This document shows, piece after piece, positions 17,474 through 26,160 of a stretch of 64,000 bases of DNA. The stretch comes from Bog-375 sp049698695 (GTDB lineage: Bacteria; Acidobacteriota; Terriglobia; Bryobacterales; Bryobacteraceae): positions 24,161 to 88,160 of the forward strand of contig JBAVYH010000206.1 of the NCBI GenBank assembly GCA_049698695.1, given 5' to 3'. Below the pieces are notes generated by a model. The model was given only the letters and a program-made list of their open reading frames with translations. It did no database searches and was not told the origin of the DNA. The position numbers were made by a program, and so were the translations under genes. Position 1 is the stretch's first letter; each line of letters begins with the position of its first letter.

Positions 17474-17993
17474 GGACCAGGCATGCCCGGCGCGGCGAGG
17501 AACGCGCGCTGCTTGGCCGGAACGCGGCGTCACGCTGCTCGAGATGCTGGTGGTGATGGCCGTGGTCGGGATCGTGGTGGGCGTCTCCATCCCCTCGATT
17601 TCGGCCGGCCTGGATAGCGTGCGGCTGGCCTCCACCGGCGACGCCATCGCCAGTTTCCTGAACGGGGCGGTGACGCACGCCGAGCGCAGCGAACAGCCGG
17701 TGGAAGTGGTGATCTCGCTCAAGGACGGAACCATCTCCGCGGACGGGGCAGACGGCTTCGCGCGGCGATTCCACGTCCCGCAAGGCATCACCATGGACAA
17801 GGTGCTGCCGGAGGAGAGCGGCGATTCCGAAGCGGGCGACTCCAAAGCGCACGACCGCCAGGTGCTGATCGTCCCCGGCGGCACGGCGCCGGCGATTGGC
17901 GTGGAGTATTCCAACCTGCACGGCGGGCGGCGCAGGGTGGAATTGGACCCCATGACCGGCTTTCCGCGCGTGGAAAACGTCAATACAGAGTGA
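17442..17993 (+). CDS. gspH: Minor pseudopilin GspH, start in doubt
   Basis: 183 residues from the only in-frame ATG nearby, which overlaps gspG by 32 nt and gives a long 28-residue leader before the cleavage site G/VTLLEM. An ATG at 17483 has a good AAGGA 6 nt upstream but lies in another frame. The mature protein (hydrophobic helix, then a beta-rich domain) fits GspH. Either the long leader is real or a base has been gained or lost between 17483 and 17525. Confidence 0.75.
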   Translation: MPISSVGKASKDQACPARRGTRAAWPERGVTLLEMLVVMAVVGIVVGVSIPSISAGLDSVRLASTGDAIASFLNGAVTHAERSEQPVEVVISLKDGTISADGADGFARRFHVPQGITMDKVLPEESGDSEAGDSKAHDRQVLIVPGGTAPAIGVEYSNLHGGRRRVELDPMTGFPRVENVNTE

Positions 17994-18017
17994 GGCGTCA
18001 GCGCGGATTCACGCTGC
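17951..18017 (+). repeat. Direct repeat, copy 1 (end of gspH and start of chimeric gspG)
   Basis: 67 bp starting CATGACCGGCTTTCCG and ending GGATTCACGCTGC; matches 18408-18474 with 4 mismatches, offset 457 bp. It covers the last codons of gspH and the first codons of the next pseudopilin. Confidence 0.9.
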
Positions 18018-18412
18018 CAAAAGCAACAATTGCCGTCGAGGTGTTTACGGCAGTGGCGCTGCTTGCGCATATGATCGTCCGGTGGCCAAACGCCGAGCCT
18101 CCCAAGAAGGTGGCCGCGCACGCGCAGATCCAGGGTCTCATGGGTGCGCTGGGCACTTACAAACTGGATAACGGCACCTATCCCACCACCGAGCAGGGTC
18201 TGGCCGCATTGCGCGCGAAGCCCGCAGACGCGCCGAAGTGGAACGGGCCTTATCTCCCTCAGGAAGTCCCAAAAGATCCGTGGGGCCACGATTGGGTTTA
18301 CGAGTTCCCCGGCGATCACGGCAATGAACCGGACATTATCAGCTACGGCGCAGATGGCCGGCCCGGCGGCGACGGAATCAACGCCGATATCGTCAGTTGG
18401 GAGAAGCCATGA
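17990..18412 (+). CDS. Second, chimeric GspG-like pseudopilin
   Basis: 140 residues. The first nine (MRRQRGFTL) equal the start of gspI, the next 30 are a weakly hydrophobic stretch (PKATIAVEVFTAVALLAHMIV) unlike either neighbour, and the last 98 are about 85 percent identical to GspG. The position +5 residue after the cleavage glycine is Lys where pseudopilins need Glu, and +4 is Pro. It may be a non-assembling or modified pseudopilin, or a decaying duplicate; the frame is intact. GTG start overlaps the gspH stop. Confidence 0.8.
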   Translation: MRRQRGFTLPKATIAVEVFTAVALLAHMIVRWPNAEPPKKVAAHAQIQGLMGALGTYKLDNGTYPTTEQGLAALRAKPADAPKWNGPYLPQEVPKDPWGHDWVYEFPGDHGNEPDIISYGADGRPGGDGINADIVSWEKP

Positions 18413-18474
18413 CCGGCTTTCCGTGCGTCGAGACCGTCAATACAGAGTGAGGCGTCAGCGCGGATTCACGCTGC
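18408..18474 (+). repeat. Direct repeat, copy 2 (start of gspI)
   Basis: Second copy of the 67-bp repeat at 17951-18017. Here it keeps a short relic of the gspH end followed by the true gspI start, which shows that the copied gspG segment was inserted at this junction. Confidence 0.9.
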
Positions 18475-18842
18475 TCGAAATGATTGTCGCCACCCTCATC
18501 ATGGCAATCGCCGTGGTGGGGCTGCTGGCGAGCATTTCCGGCGCGGTGCGCAACGCGTCGCGGTTGCGCGACTACGACCGGGTGGTGCAGTTGGGCCGCC
18601 TGCAGATGAACGACATTCTGGCAGACCCCGGCACGCCGCTGAGCGGGACGTTCGACGCAGAGTTGACGGGCGGGTTAGTAGCGGGCTGGGACGCGCAGAT
18701 CGAACCCTTTGAAGAGCCGCCGGCGCCAGCGCCCGGCGCGCTGGCGCTCGACCACGTGCGCATGGAAATCTCGTGGATGGCAGGCGACCGGCGGCGGACC
18801 TTTACGCTCGAGGCCCTGCGCCGCAGGGTGCTCAGGCCATGA
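18447..18842 (+). CDS. gspI: Minor pseudopilin GspI
   Basis: 131 residues from GTG. Cleavage site G6/F7 with Glu at +5 (GFTLLEMIVATLIMAIAVVGLL), then a small domain containing the RLRDYDRVVQLGRLQMND helix typical of GspI. Part of the pseudopilus tip with GspJ and GspK. Its stop overlaps the gspJ start (ATGA). Confidence 0.85.
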   Translation: MRRQRGFTLLEMIVATLIMAIAVVGLLASISGAVRNASRLRDYDRVVQLGRLQMNDILADPGTPLSGTFDAELTGGLVAGWDAQIEPFEEPPAPAPGALALDHVRMEISWMAGDRRRTFTLEALRRRVLRP

Positions 18843-19597
18843 AGCGGGCCGCCGTACGAAGCCGGCAGGCCGGCGTCACGCTGATCGAGGTGCTGATCGC
18901 GGTGACGCTGCTGAGCGCGCTTTCGGTGGCCATGCTGCTTTCCCTGGAGGTGGCTCTGAAGGCGTTACACAAGACGGATGAAAAGCTGCTCGCCGACCGG
19001 CGTGTGGCCGGCGCGCAGCGAGTTCTGGAGCAGGAACTCGAAGGATTGGTGCCGGTGATGACGGTTTGCGCGGGGCATCCGAACCTGGCGGCTTACCCCT
19101 TCGTGTTTTTCCAGGCCGAGCCGCAAACCATGCGGCTGGTCTCGACATTTTCGCTGCAGCAAGGCTGGCGCGGTCCCGCCCGAATCCTCGAGATGTTCGT
19201 GATTCCGGGCGAGGAGGGCAAGGGGGTGCGGCTGGTAGTGAATGAGACGCCTTACACGCGGATGGATGCCGGCCGCGCTTGCACCGGTATCACCCCCGAC
19301 CCCGTGGTCGGCGGGGTGGTGCAATTCACCCCGGTGGTAGCCACGCCCACGTCTTTCGTGCTGGCGGACCAACTGGCGTATTGCCGGTTCTCATACTTTG
19401 TGGTGCCGCCATCGCCCCACGGACGACCTGAGCTGCCGCCGGAGTGGCGGGCCAGCGCGACGGGCACCGGCTGGCCGAAGGCCATTCGGGTGGAAATGGC
19501 GCCGCTTGAAGCCGACCCTTCCCGCTTGCAGCCGATCACGGTGACGGCGCCGATCCACATCCACCGCTCGTGGCAGATTCAGTATGACGACTTTTGA
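18839..19597 (+). CDS. gspJ: Minor pseudopilin GspJ
   Basis: 252 residues. Cleavage site G12/V13 with Glu at +5 (GVTLIEVLIAVTLLSAL) and a beta-rich C-terminal domain. Size and order (I-J-K) fit GspJ, a tip-complex pseudopilin. Overlaps gspK by 14 nt. Confidence 0.82.
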   Translation: MKRAAVRSRQAGVTLIEVLIAVTLLSALSVAMLLSLEVALKALHKTDEKLLADRRVAGAQRVLEQELEGLVPVMTVCAGHPNLAAYPFVFFQAEPQTMRLVSTFSLQQGWRGPARILEMFVIPGEEGKGVRLVVNETPYTRMDAGRACTGITPDPVVGGVVQFTPVVATPTSFVLADQLAYCRFSYFVVPPSPHGRPELPPEWRASATGTGWPKAIRVEMAPLEADPSRLQPITVTAPIHIHRSWQIQYDDF

Positions 19598-20618
19598 TAG
19601 GGAGCGCGACAGAGCGGCCGGTATCCCTGCCAACCCGAGCCGGCAGGTTCCGGGAGGACCCAGGCTCGCCCGCCGCGGCAGCGCCCTGCTGGCGGTGCTC
19701 TGGCTTTCGGCTGCGCTGGCGGCGATCGGCTTTTCGCTGGCGACCACGGTTCACGGAGAAACCGAACGCATGTCCACGGCGCTCGACGGCTTGCGCAGCT
19801 ACTACCTGGCGGCAGCGGGCATCGATCGCGCTGCGCTCGAGGAGCTGTGGGGTCTCCAGAACCCCGGTGCGCGCATGATCCCGGCGGGCGCCACCCACGT
19901 GATCTACCATTTCGCCAGCGGCGACGTGCGCGTGGAGCTCATTCCCGAAACGTCCAAGCTAAACGTAAACCGGGCCAGTCTCGAAGATCTCACCCGCCTG
20001 GGACTGGCGCTGGGGTTGGACGAAGTCGCGGCGGACGGGCTGGCGCATGCTATCTTGCAAGCCCGCCAAGCCGTAGCGGGCGGCCCGCCGCAGGCGGCAC
20101 CTGGACCGTCTTTTCAGCCTCCCGGCGCGTCCATACAAGAGATTGAGGAGTTGATGGCCGTGCCCGGCGTAACACCCGAACTGTTCTACGGAACCTATGT
20201 CCCGCAGCAAGACGCGGAGGGCGGCATGCACCTGGTGCACCGCACGGGGCTGGTGGACTGCCTTTCGGTCTATGGGATCAACTCGCAGGTGGATGTAAAC
20301 ACCGCCCAGCCGGCGGTGCTCGCCGCAGTGGGGATGAACCCGGCGGGGATTGCCGCGGTGATGGCGCGCCGCCAGTCGGGTCCCATTCTGCAGGATCAGC
20401 TTGGGGCCGTGGCGCAAGCGGCGGGCGTGGCTGCCGGCAGGTTGAGGGTGGGCGGCAACTCGATCATCACCATGCGCGCGACGGCGCGCCTGCGCCTCGA
20501 CGACGGGCAGCTCTCCAGCCTGCGGCGCACGGTGGCGGCGGCCATCAAGTACATGCCGCCGGGCTATGACGCCCCGATTCACATTTTGCGCTGGTACGAC
20601 ACGGTTTGGAGCGAATGA
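19584..20618 (+). CDS. gspK: Minor pseudopilin GspK
   Basis: 344 residues, the large size typical of GspK. A type IV-like N-terminus (G32/SALLAVLWLSAALAAIGFS) lacks the +5 Glu, as normal for this family. The alpha-helical insertion domain includes SKLNVNRASLEDL and VDVNTAQPAVLAAVGMNP helix-hairpin-helix-like segments. GspK caps the pseudopilus. Confidence 0.88.
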   Translation: MTTFDRERDRAAGIPANPSRQVPGGPRLARRGSALLAVLWLSAALAAIGFSLATTVHGETERMSTALDGLRSYYLAAAGIDRAALEELWGLQNPGARMIPAGATHVIYHFASGDVRVELIPETSKLNVNRASLEDLTRLGLALGLDEVAADGLAHAILQARQAVAGGPPQAAPGPSFQPPGASIQEIEELMAVPGVTPELFYGTYVPQQDAEGGMHLVHRTGLVDCLSVYGINSQVDVNTAQPAVLAAVGMNPAGIAAVMARRQSGPILQDQLGAVAQAAGVAAGRLRVGGNSIITMRATARLRLDDGQLSSLRRTVAAAIKYMPPGYDAPIHILRWYDTVWSE

Positions 20619-21940
20619 CCGCGATGCCGTTCGCATTTCCCAAAGACGTGCGCAAGCTGCTCGAGTTCGGCTCCGGCGTGGGCATCGCCATCGGCGCCGC
20701 GGACCTGGAGGTGGTGGCGGCGCGGGTACGGCCGTCGGGAGTTCGGGTGCTCGGCCGCCTCGTGATCGCGGGCTTCGGCGGGCGGCCTGCTGCGGAATGG
20801 GGCGCTGAATATAGCCACTTCCTGAAATCCGCCGGCGCCGGCCATCTGAGCGCCACCGTGCTGCTGCCGCGCAGCGAAGTGATCGTCCGCCAACTGGCGT
20901 TGCCGGGCGTGGCGGCCCGGGATGTGGAAGGCGCCATCCGGCTGCAGATCGACACGCTGCACCCCTACGGCGAGGATGACGTGGTGTGGGGATGGTCCGT
21001 GCTGCCCTACGGCGGCGTGCTGATGGGTATCGCACGGCGCGCCGCTATCGAGCGCTACGTGGAGCTGTTTATGGCGGCGGGCATCGCGGTTTCCAGTTTC
21101 ACCTTCTCCGCCGCCGCGGTGCACGCCGCCATCCGCCTCAACGGCCGTCGCGCCGGGGAAGGCTTTGTGGCCCTCGGGCGCACGCCCACGGGTGCGGTGG
21201 AGGTGTATGGCGAAAGCCCGGCGCGGCCTCTGTTTTCCGCCGAGATCGATGCGGCGCCCGAACGCGCCGCGGCGCTGGCGCTGGCCGAATTGCGGCTGCC
21301 GACGGAAACGCAGCCGATGACGCTGGAAGAAGCGCTACCCCGGCCCACCGTGAACCCGGTGGAGAATGATTTATCCCGCAACGCACTGCCGTACGCCACG
21401 GCGCTGGCGGGGGCCTGTCCCCAGCTAGCGCCGGCGGCGAACGTGCTGCCGCGCGAGTACCGGCGCTCGCGCTCGCGCGCCATGCTGGTTCCCACTGCGG
21501 TGCTGGCGGGGCTGGCGTTGTTGGCGCTGATCGTGGCGATGGCGTGGCCGAGGTTCGAAAATCGCCGGTATCTGAAGATGCTCGAAGCCGAAATCGCGCG
21601 CGTCCAGCCCGGCGCCTTGCGCGCCGCCGCGCTCGACCGGGAAACCGAACGAACGCGCGGCCGCACCGAGCTTCTCGATCGGTACCGCGGCCGCACTCGC
21701 GCCGATCTGGACGCCCTCAACGAGCTTACCCGCCTGGTGGAGCCGCCGGCGTGGACCAACGCCGTCGAACTGACGCGCGATACGGCCCGCATCACCGGCG
21801 AGGCGCCGCAGGCCGCGCCGCTGCTAAAGATTCTCGACTCCTCGCCGCTGTTCCAGAACTCGACGATGGATATGGACCAGCACGCGGCCGCAGGCGCCGG
21901 AGAGGTGTTCCAGATCCATACCGCCAGGAGGAACCCATGA
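20615..21940 (+). CDS. gspL: T2SS inner-membrane protein GspL
   Basis: 441 residues. An actin-like cytoplasmic domain (about 15-260) of the PilM/GspL type, a transmembrane helix near 288-312 (TAVLAGLALLALIVAMAWP) and a periplasmic ferredoxin-like domain of PilN/GspL type. GspL holds GspE at the membrane and binds GspM. The ATG at 20615 overlaps the gspK stop, which favours it over the TTG at 20606. Confidence 0.82.
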   Translation: MTAMPFAFPKDVRKLLEFGSGVGIAIGAADLEVVAARVRPSGVRVLGRLVIAGFGGRPAAEWGAEYSHFLKSAGAGHLSATVLLPRSEVIVRQLALPGVAARDVEGAIRLQIDTLHPYGEDDVVWGWSVLPYGGVLMGIARRAAIERYVELFMAAGIAVSSFTFSAAAVHAAIRLNGRRAGEGFVALGRTPTGAVEVYGESPARPLFSAEIDAAPERAAALALAELRLPTETQPMTLEEALPRPTVNPVENDLSRNALPYATALAGACPQLAPAANVLPREYRRSRSRAMLVPTAVLAGLALLALIVAMAWPRFENRRYLKMLEAEIARVQPGALRAAALDRETERTRGRTELLDRYRGRTRADLDALNELTRLVEPPAWTNAVELTRDTARITGEAPQAAPLLKILDSSPLFQNSTMDMDQHAAAGAGEVFQIHTARRNP

Positions 21941-22533
21941 CGATCGGAAACCTGGACCGGCGCTCGCGGGCGACGCTGCTGTTGAGCGCTGCGCTGTTGG
22001 TTCCCGCTGCGGCCTGGAGATTCGGCCTGTTCGGCGGTTCAGACATGGCAACCGTTCCCGCCGCCGAAGCGATTCCCGTCGCCGAGAAGCGTTTGGAATC
22101 CCTGCGCGTCAAGGCGGCCTCGCTGTCCGAAAAGGAGGCGCGGCTCCGGCAGGCGCAAGCGGAGCTGGCCACGCGCGAAAAAGGCATTCTCAAAGCGGAC
22201 ACCAAGGCCCAGGCGCAGGCCCAGTTGATCGAGCTGCTGCAGAGCATCGCCAATGCCAACGGCATCGAAGTGCGCGGCGTGGAACGCATGAGTGAATCGG
22301 TGGTGAGCGGCGACTACGGCGAAGTCAGCGTGGATGTAGCCTTTGTCTGCGGCATCGATCAACTGGTGAACCTGATGGCGGCGCTGGCCGATCAGCCGCA
22401 GATACTGGCCACCAACGAGCTGCGGGTTAATGGCGGCAGCGACAAGAAGAAGAACATACAAGTGCATCTTTCCGTGGGCGCGCTGGTGGCGCGTAAGTTG
22501 TTGCCCGAAAAGAAAGGGGGGCAAGGGGTATGA
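21937..22533 (+). CDS. gspM: T2SS protein GspM
   Basis: 198 residues. One N-terminal transmembrane helix (about 11-27), a coiled-coil stretch (residues 45-85) and a small alpha/beta domain of GspM/PilO type. AGGAGG lies 5 nt before the ATG, and the start overlaps the gspL stop. Partner of GspL. Confidence 0.8.
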   Translation: MTIGNLDRRSRATLLLSAALLVPAAAWRFGLFGGSDMATVPAAEAIPVAEKRLESLRVKAASLSEKEARLRQAQAELATREKGILKADTKAQAQAQLIELLQSIANANGIEVRGVERMSESVVSGDYGEVSVDVAFVCGIDQLVNLMAALADQPQILATNELRVNGGSDKKKNIQVHLSVGALVARKLLPEKKGGQGV

Positions 22534-23252
22534 GTCGCCGGCTTTGGATCCTCAACCTGGCCTTAGCGTGCGCCGTGGTATGGACAACCATCGAATTGCG
22601 GGACGCGTGGCGCGCCACCAAGGCGCACCAGGGCGCGACCTTGGGCCAGCGGGTGGCTGCGCCGCCAATGCCGCCCTTCCGGCCATTGCCCAACCCGCCG
22701 GCGGTGCTGCCGGCCGTTTACAAGGATGTGGCGCAGAAGGACCTGCTCGACCGCTCGCGCGATCCCAACGTACCGATTGAACCGCCTCCGCCTCCGCCGC
22801 CTCCGCCGCCAGTGCCGCCGTTGCCGGTCTATCACGGATACATGAATCTGGGCGGCGGGCCGATTGCCATTCTGAGCGTCAAGGCCGGGTCGGCACATGA
22901 GGCGGTGCGGCCGGGCGAGACGATCGGCGATTTCACCCTGCGCAGCGTCAATACAAATGAGATCGAGCTTGAATGGAGAGACCAGGTAATTCGCAAATCG
23001 GTGGACGAGCTGGAAGATCACGTGACCCCCGCCGTGCAGGCCGCCGCGGCACGCACCGAAGTGTCCGCCCCGGTGGCAGCGGCACCGCCGCCACCACCCG
23101 CTGTGCCCGGGCCCGGCGCGACGACGCACTTCGGCGTCAAACTCTGCAACCCAGGCGACACGTCGGCGGTAGGGTCGGTGGTGGACGGCTACCGCAAGGT
23201 GCTGAGTCCCACGCCGTTCGGTTCCTCCTGTCTCTGGGAGCCGGTGCAGTGA
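22530..23252 (+). CDS. GspC-like T2SS protein
   Basis: 240 residues. One transmembrane helix near the N-terminus, a proline-rich linker (ten prolines from about residue 84), then a beta domain with GPIAILSVKAGSAHEAVRPGETIGDFTLRSVNTNEIELEW resembling the GspC homology region, which contacts the secretin. No PDZ domain is seen. Overlaps gspM by 4 nt. Confidence 0.65.
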   Translation: MSRRLWILNLALACAVVWTTIELRDAWRATKAHQGATLGQRVAAPPMPPFRPLPNPPAVLPAVYKDVAQKDLLDRSRDPNVPIEPPPPPPPPPPVPPLPVYHGYMNLGGGPIAILSVKAGSAHEAVRPGETIGDFTLRSVNTNEIELEWRDQVIRKSVDELEDHVTPAVQAAAARTEVSAPVAAAPPPPPAVPGPGATTHFGVKLCNPGDTSAVGSVVDGYRKVLSPTPFGSSCLWEPVQ

Positions 23253-23311
23253 AGAGTGGGCATTTCCCGCCAGGGTCCGCCCGCAATGTGTAGAACCGGG
23301 AGAAAAGAGCA

Positions 23312-23695
23312 ATGAAAACGTTTCTGATACTTTTGGTTTCGATGATGGCGCTGCAGGCGGCCGAGCCGCCCGGCGGAACGGGGCCGCTCGCCATGCCCGC
23401 GGGCGCGGTTGCGATTGAGTCCAACCTCTACCGTCATACCGACGCGCAAGGCAAAACGTGGATCTACCGCCGGACCCCCTTCGGCATTACGCGGGCGGAA
23501 GCCCGATCCGTCGCCCCCGCGCGAGCCGTTGAGTTGGCCAACGCCAAGGCCTGGGACGATGGCGACGCCGTCCGCTTTGAACAGCCGGGGCCGTTCGGCG
23601 TTTACCATTGGCGAACCAAGAAATCTTCGCTCGATGCGGCCGAGCAAGCCGTATGGGCGCGGCATCAGGCGGGCCCGGCAGGCGGGCGGGACTAA
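23312..23695 (+). CDS. Unknown exported protein before gspD
   Basis: 127 residues with a signal peptide (MKTFLILLVSMMALQAAE). The mature part contains NLYRHTDAQGKTWIYRRTPFGITR; not recognised. It sits between gspC and gspD, 4 nt before the latter, so a role in the secreton is possible. Confidence 0.65.
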   Translation: MKTFLILLVSMMALQAAEPPGGTGPLAMPAGAVAIESNLYRHTDAQGKTWIYRRTPFGITRAEARSVAPARAVELANAKAWDDGDAVRFEQPGPFGVYHWRTKKSSLDAAEQAVWARHQAGPAGGRD

Positions 23696-23699
23696 CCCG

Positions 23700-26021
23700 A
23701 TGCGCCGCCATTGCCTTCTTTCACTCGTGGCAGCCGCCGCGATGATTCCGGCGCTGCTGGCGCAGGCTCCGTCGAAATCGATCGAGCAGATCTTGCAGGA
23801 GCGGCAAGCGCAGCAGCCGCAGCCCGCACAGCAGCAGCCACAGCGACCAGCGCCCGTTCCACTCACGAAGCCGGAACAGACGCCGCCACCGGAGCCGAAG
23901 ATGGCCGACCAGGGACTGCTCTCGATGGACAACGTGAACCTGGTCGAGATGGTCAACCTGCTCGCCAAGATGCTGAAGATCAACATCCTGATCGATCCGC
24001 GGGTCAAAGGCGCGGTGACTATTCACACCTACGGCGATGTGAAGCCGGTGGAACTGATGCCGCTGCTCCAAGTCATCCTGCGGGTCAATGGCTGCACCAT
24101 CGTCAAGGTTGGCGATCTGTACCGGATCGTGCCGGTCAATGCGGTGTCCCAGCTTCCGCTATCGCCGGTCATCAATGCGGACCCCAAGACGCTGCCCGAA
24201 GACGAAGAGACCATTCTAAACCTGATTTTCCTCAAGTACGCTACCGCCGCGGACATGGACAAGCTGCTGACGCCGTTCTACGGCGAAGGCGCTAGTCACT
24301 CCACTTACGATCCGGCGAATCTGCTGATTCTCGAAGACAACAGCCGCAACATGCGGCGGACGATGGAGCTGATCGGGCTGTTCGACAGCGACACCTTCGC
24401 GACCAAGCGCGTGCGACTTTTCGATGTGGAGAACAGCCGTCCCACCGACCTGGCCAAGGAACTGGAGACAATTTTCAAAGCCTATGCGCTCTCCGAAAAG
24501 ACCGCTGCCGTGCGGTTCATTCCGGTGGACCGCATCAACGTCGTTATCGCCGTGGCTCCCAATCCGGGTATCTTCACAGAAGTCCAGAAGTGGATCGATA
24601 AGTTGGACGTTCCGGTCAAGGTGACTGCGGGAACGACGAATAACTGGGTGTACCGCTTGAAGTATGGCCGCGCCGAGACGGTGGCGATGGCCATCATGGC
24701 GCTGTACACGGGCAATCCGATGGCGCTGATCGGATTGGCGGCGCAGGCCAACAATAACATGTACGCCGCGGGGCTCGGCTTGAACGGCACGGGCACGGGC
24801 TACGGCATGGGTGCCCTGGGCGGCGGCGGCTACGGTGGCGGCTATGGCGGCGGGATGGGCTACGGCGGAGCCTCGGGATTGGGCAACGGCAACATGTACG
24901 GAGGATACGGCGGGATGTCCGGCAGTCCGTACGGCGGCTACGGAGGTTACGGGGGCTACGGCGGCTACGGGGCCAATAGTGGCTACAGCGGGTATCAGAT
25001 GCAGGGCGCTGCCGCGCAGCAGGGCGCGGCTGCAGGTGGCGCGGCACAGTCGGCTATGGCCGACCGCACGGGCAGCTATTTGGGCCAAGGGGCTGCCGGC
25101 GGCGAGCAGGCCGCTCACATGCCGCACGTCATTCCCAATCCGTTCGACAACACACTCCTGATTCAGGGCACGCCGCAGGAGTGGGAGCAGATTCAGAATC
25201 TCCTGCGCCAGTTGGATGTGGCGCCACGCCAGGTTCTGATCGACTGCAAGATTTACGAGGTGGATCTGTCTACCAGTTTCGGCCTGAACGTATATGGTCT
25301 ACTGCAGGCGCTGGGAGGCAGCGGCACCATTTCCGGTGCGACACAAACACTGACCACAGCCCTCAACCCAACTGGCCTGACGCTGTCGGCCGGCATGATA
25401 GTTGGGAAGAGCAAGCAACTGCTGGGCCTGCTCCAGGCTAACGCGTCCGACAGCCGCACCAGGGTGATCTCGTCGCCGAGCATCATCGCCACCGACAGCG
25501 TGCCGGCCGTCATGAACGTGGGCGACCAGGTTCCGGTGGCCACGTCCACCAACCTGACGGCGCTGAACGCGGGTACCTCGGCCTATCAGACCATCAGCAA
25601 CCAGAGCACGGGCGTGACGCTGGACATCATGGCGCACATCAACTCGAGCGGCGTGGTCACGATGATCATCAACCAGCAGGTGAGCGCTCCTTCATCTACC
25701 GCATCGAACAGCTTGGGTGAGGGGTTCTCGAACCGCTCGATGAGCACGCAGATTACGGTGCAGGATGGCGACACGGTAGCCATCGGCGGGGCCATTACGG
25801 AACAGAAAATCGAAGGCACGAGCGGCGTCCCGTATCTAAGCCGCATTCCGATTCTGGGCGCGCTGTTTGGGAGCAAGAACTCCAGTACGTCGCGCACCGA
25901 ACTGATTATGTTTCTGACCCCCCGCGTGATCTATGACACCAACCAAGTGATCGACGCCACCGACGAAATCAAGAGTAACCTGAAGCGCGTCAGCAAGCTG
26001 ATGAAGGAAGACCACCAGTAG
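23700..26021 (+). CDS. gspD: T2SS secretin GspD
   Basis: 773 residues with a signal peptide. A Gln/Pro-rich linker (about 35-65) precedes N0 (NVNLVEMVNLLAKML), N1, N2 and N3 domains and the secretin domain (about 560-760), which includes SSPSIIATDSVPAVMNVGDQVPV and the end VPYLSRIPILGALFGSKNSS. Residues about 370-430 are a Gly/Tyr repeat (GGYGGYGG type) inserted in the N3 region. GspD is the outer-membrane channel. ATG chosen because the signal peptide begins there; the frame is open further upstream. Confidence 0.94.
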   Translation: MRRHCLLSLVAAAAMIPALLAQAPSKSIEQILQERQAQQPQPAQQQPQRPAPVPLTKPEQTPPPEPKMADQGLLSMDNVNLVEMVNLLAKMLKINILIDPRVKGAVTIHTYGDVKPVELMPLLQVILRVNGCTIVKVGDLYRIVPVNAVSQLPLSPVINADPKTLPEDEETILNLIFLKYATAADMDKLLTPFYGEGASHSTYDPANLLILEDNSRNMRRTMELIGLFDSDTFATKRVRLFDVENSRPTDLAKELETIFKAYALSEKTAAVRFIPVDRINVVIAVAPNPGIFTEVQKWIDKLDVPVKVTAGTTNNWVYRLKYGRAETVAMAIMALYTGNPMALIGLAAQANNNMYAAGLGLNGTGTGYGMGALGGGGYGGGYGGGMGYGGASGLGNGNMYGGYGGMSGSPYGGYGGYGGYGGYGANSGYSGYQMQGAAAQQGAAAGGAAQSAMADRTGSYLGQGAAGGEQAAHMPHVIPNPFDNTLLIQGTPQEWEQIQNLLRQLDVAPRQVLIDCKIYEVDLSTSFGLNVYGLLQALGGSGTISGATQTLTTALNPTGLTLSAGMIVGKSKQLLGLLQANASDSRTRVISSPSIIATDSVPAVMNVGDQVPVATSTNLTALNAGTSAYQTISNQSTGVTLDIMAHINSSGVVTMIINQQVSAPSSTASNSLGEGFSNRSMSTQITVQDGDTVAIGGAITEQKIEGTSGVPYLSRIPILGALFGSKNSSTSRTELIMFLTPRVIYDTNQVIDATDEIKSNLKRVSKLMKEDHQ

Positions 26022-26036
26022 GCAGCGCTGCCGCCG

Positions 26037-26152
26037 TGGCGCACGCATTCCTGCATGCAGGGTCGAGATTCATCTCGACCTTCCTTAGCCCCTCGGGGCA
26101 AGCGGACGCGCCGGCACGAATGCCGACGCGGCGCGTAAGAATGCGTGCGCCA
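26037..26152. repeat. Palindromic MITE/REP-like element with 14-bp inverted ends
   Basis: TGGCGCACGCATTC (26037-26050) is exactly inverted at 26139-26152. Inside are GTCGAGA/TCTCGAC with a TTCA loop (about 26062-26079), GCCCC/GGGGC and further GC-rich hairpins. It lies between the convergent gspD and ligA genes and may also stop transcription from both sides. No transposase is encoded. Confidence 0.6.
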
Positions 26153-26160
26153 ACGAGCCG

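Noticed and set aside
24810..24995. Tandem short repeats that could be read as a CRISPR or satellite array
   Set aside because: They are in-frame Gly/Tyr codons of gspD with no spacers.
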